Assembly (NCBI GenBank): GCA_023333565.1
Contig: JAJKFH010000611.1
Location: forward strand, 496,001 to 560,000
From: Puffinus mauretanicus
Lineage: Eukaryota > Chordata > Aves > Procellariiformes > Procellariidae
Direction: 5' to 3'
Length of the DNA: 64,000 nt
The translations under genes and the position numbers were made by a program. The notes below the pieces were generated by a model. It saw only the letters and a program-made list of their open reading frames with translations, ran no database searches and was not told where the DNA came from. Below, one piece after another: positions 61,345 through 64,000 of this stretch (position 1 is its first letter; every line of letters starts with the position of its first letter).

Positions 61345-64000
61345 GGCAAACTCCCTTCCCCTCAGTTTTTTCCCGAGTTTGAAAGGAGTGTGTGTGTATA
61401 AATTGGAGCGTATTCTGCATTCAAGGGAAAGCCTATAGACTAAAAATGGATAGTTACACATGGCTTGCAGTCCTCTTAATAATCTGTGGGAAGAGTGGCT
61501 GTTGCTTATGGTGACTTTTCCCTACAAATACAATAAAAATAGGTTATAAAGAGAACACAGTTATAGACGTTTCAGGCTTTAAAAAATATCAGCTGCTTAC
61601 TGCATTAGCTAATAACAAAGCTTTAGGCAACCAACATTATTTATGAAAGAAATGGATGAAGTAGGAGGTGCCACACGTCATAGTATGTCATGTCCAAACA
61701 CAGCTTCAACAACAAAGAACTTAGCTGCACCCCAACTCTACCCATGACAATATACTTGTGGCTTTTGCCGTTTGGTCTTAAGACTGTTGTATAGTTTGTG
61801 AAGTGCTTTATGTGAACATGTGAAGTAAATGTTCTGAATTAAAAATGTATTGGATGGTTGTCCGCAAATGCAGAATACTGGATCAGGATGGTCATTGGTT
61901 CTTTTGCCTTACAGCTTTGAATGGATTTTGTGTTGTGAATTCATTCTGATCATGCATGGTGTAGTTTATTTGGGCTGCTCCTATGTGGCTATTGTGTCAG
62001 ATTTATCTTGTGTTGAGGAAGGTTTTGCTACTTGACTTACCAAACTGTTCAGTCAAGACTGAGTAATTTACGTCTGTAGGGAGAAAGCATGAGAGCAGTC
62101 GTACATGGTCAAGCCAAAGGAGGCCCATAGCAACCCTGGGGAGCATCAGAATTAGGGTACTCTTAGTGCAATTGAAAGCCCACAGAATAATAAAACTTAT
62201 TTACTCCTTGTCACACTGTATTGCAAAACATCATTAAATAAGCATACTATAAAAGTTGCATAGTAAAATCCGCTGCCATCAAACTATAGAAGCCTACTCC
62301 TCACTTCAGGTATTAATACAAATTTAGAGTTCAGATTTTAGCCAATGAAAAACTCAGATTTATTTTGCTCACTTAGTGTTGGAGCTGAGTGGTCTTTGAT
62401 TTGAGGAATGTAAATTTTGGATCCCTTTAAACTAAATAGCAATTCTATATTTAACATTTCTCATAACCTTTCCACTCCCTTTGCATACAGAATACTGCTG
62501 TACACACATTCACCAGTGTTTCTGCTAGGATCTAGTTACCTTTTGATATATGAAGAAATGCGGCAGACTCCTGAGAACTGTGTTCATCACAACAAATGCC
62601 TCACATGCACCTCCCTTCCGGATATAAATGAGGAGTGAAAAGAATACCTGCTTATCTGTCTGTTCCCGAGTCTCCCTTGTTAGCGAGCAGTGCAGTGAGA
62701 TCTCAGTAAGTCGGCATGTGTTTAAGACTGTGTGTGAAGGCAATTCCTAGTGCATTAGAAACATGGAGTGAACTGCCTAGGTACTGTTAGTGTAGAGGTA
62801 AAATGAATAAAATGCACTCAGGGCAGCTAATATTCATTTATCATCACTCCTCTTTAACAGGGTGAGGGAGGCCACTGGCAGGTCAGGAAAGCTCTTTGGG
62901 GACTAACGTGGCCAGCCATCAGATGTCACTGTTGCACTACTCAACCCCTGCTGAAAGACCATTTCTCTAGTAAAAATTCTTTCTCTTAAGGAAGATAAAT
63001 AGATAAGAATTGGGGGAGGGGGATTCTGAGTCAGATTCATCCCCCTGCGTAAATTGAAGCCAGTAACTTACAGAAGATTGAAACAAGATAGGCAGGGTTT
63101 TTTCCACCAGTGTCGAAGGAGGCAGAGTCCATTAAGGCATGGAGGCGAGTAGTTGCTTGGTTGTAATGGAGGGAGAAGACTCTGTCTCAGTGACGAATCC
63201 TGACTTGATTCTTTTTAATTTTGATGGATGTATGAGGGACCAAAGCACAAAAAGCTTTAAGCAAGGAAGGAAGGAGGGACTAGGCAGTGTAGAATACTTC
63301 TTTTCTTCCTACCTTGGGATGAGGGCACTTTCTGTGCAAAATTGGAGCATTTCTTCATGCTTCAGTCGTCTTCAATTGAAAACTGATCATTTGGGCTTAT
63401 TTTAGTCCCAACATGGTTATTGTATTCTTTCTCTGTTTTTGACAGTGATACATTTTGGATCATCAGCTCTTAATTTGTGATCTGTTAACACGCGTATATT
63501 GTAATATTTGTCTGACAACTTTGATCAAAGCAGGGTATAAATGTGTTTGTGAGCAATAAGTACTGTGCATCTATTAAGGAAACAACAGGTTTCCTAGTGT
63601 TACTATATGTGTGTCTATAAAATATGTATAGGTCTAGTAATATAAGGAAGATCAACAGCAATGGTTAGTCTAGAGTTCTATATCAAAACTGATCCCTAAT
63701 AGGCTACATTGTTTTTATGCTTTGTGTTTGTGCAGTTACATCCAGGAGGACAATTTAATCTCTTAGGTTGCCATAGCTTACTTGGGAAAAAATAGTTCAA
63801 ATTATCTTAGATATGAGCATTATCTGTCACAAAAGTTGGTAAATAGATACATTGAGTTATAGGGAGATGTCTCTGAGTTTATTGTTAGACCTGGTTTTAT
63901 TTAACACCTTAATAATCTAGAAGGCACAGTAAGCAGCATGGCAAATAAATTCACAGGTTATATTACATTTTGGAAGAGCTGTGAATACCTGTGAGGTCAG

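Larger units (their letters stand above)
56678..64000. other. unique AT-rich non-coding sequence
   Basis: No gene was recognised in the last 7.3 kb. Features seen are a TG microsatellite (58936-58950), a complex stretch at 59380-59700 with TAATTA-type motifs, two small palindromes (60726-60739 and 60789-60806) and a purine-rich tract (61311-61344). Open frames are at most 88 codons. Confidence 0.55.

Noticed and set aside
1..64000. CRISPR arrays, operons, prophage or other bacterial systems
   Set aside because: No spaced direct repeats or tightly packed genes; the CR1 and LTR show that the DNA is from a vertebrate, most likely a bird.
1..64000. tRNA, rRNA or snRNA genes
   Set aside because: No B-box-like GGTTCGAATCC motif with a matching cloverleaf, and no U6 or 5S-like sequence was seen by eye; a covariance-model search would be decisive.

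Overview
This window looks like nuclear DNA from a bird. The evidence is a 3' fragment of a CR1 LINE at about 15923-17248 and an avian-type endogenous-retrovirus solo LTR at 13185-13769, set in AT-rich, repeat-poor, non-coding sequence. The two elements total about 1.9 kb, roughly 3% of the window. From memory, the LTR resembles a family widespread in non-galliform birds, so a neoavian host is my guess; no database search was possible.

I do not recognise any host protein-coding gene, tRNA, rRNA, snRNA or CRISPR array. The only recognisable coding sequence is the decayed reverse-transcriptase region of the CR1, which is broken by frame changes. The other open frames are short, show no recognisable domain, and mostly fit chance expectation. 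The window is therefore best read as intergenic sequence or the interior of a very large intron; the sequence does not say which.

Layout: 1-13179 is unique AT-rich sequence with small simple repeats, one near-perfect palindrome (4195-4220) and one CTCF-like motif (7589-7602). The solo LTR lies at 13185-13769 between perfect 5-bp duplications. A 2.1 kb unique gap separates it from the CR1, which is on the minus strand. From 17249 to 41040 the sequence is unique and AT-rich, with simple repeats, small tandem duplications, a 10-bp-arm hairpin and several exon-like stretches. At 41041-41290 and 43690-43822 there are two short CpG-dense patches that stand out from the background. From 43823 to the end the sequence is again AT-rich, with a homeodomain-motif cluster at 48003-48250 and other stretches that read like conserved non-coding elements.

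I found no new multi-gene system. The leads most worth checking are the two CpG patches, four candidate exons (26692-26783, 34688-34852, 36655-36795, 49424-49527), the putative regulatory clusters, and the structure of the two transposon insertions.
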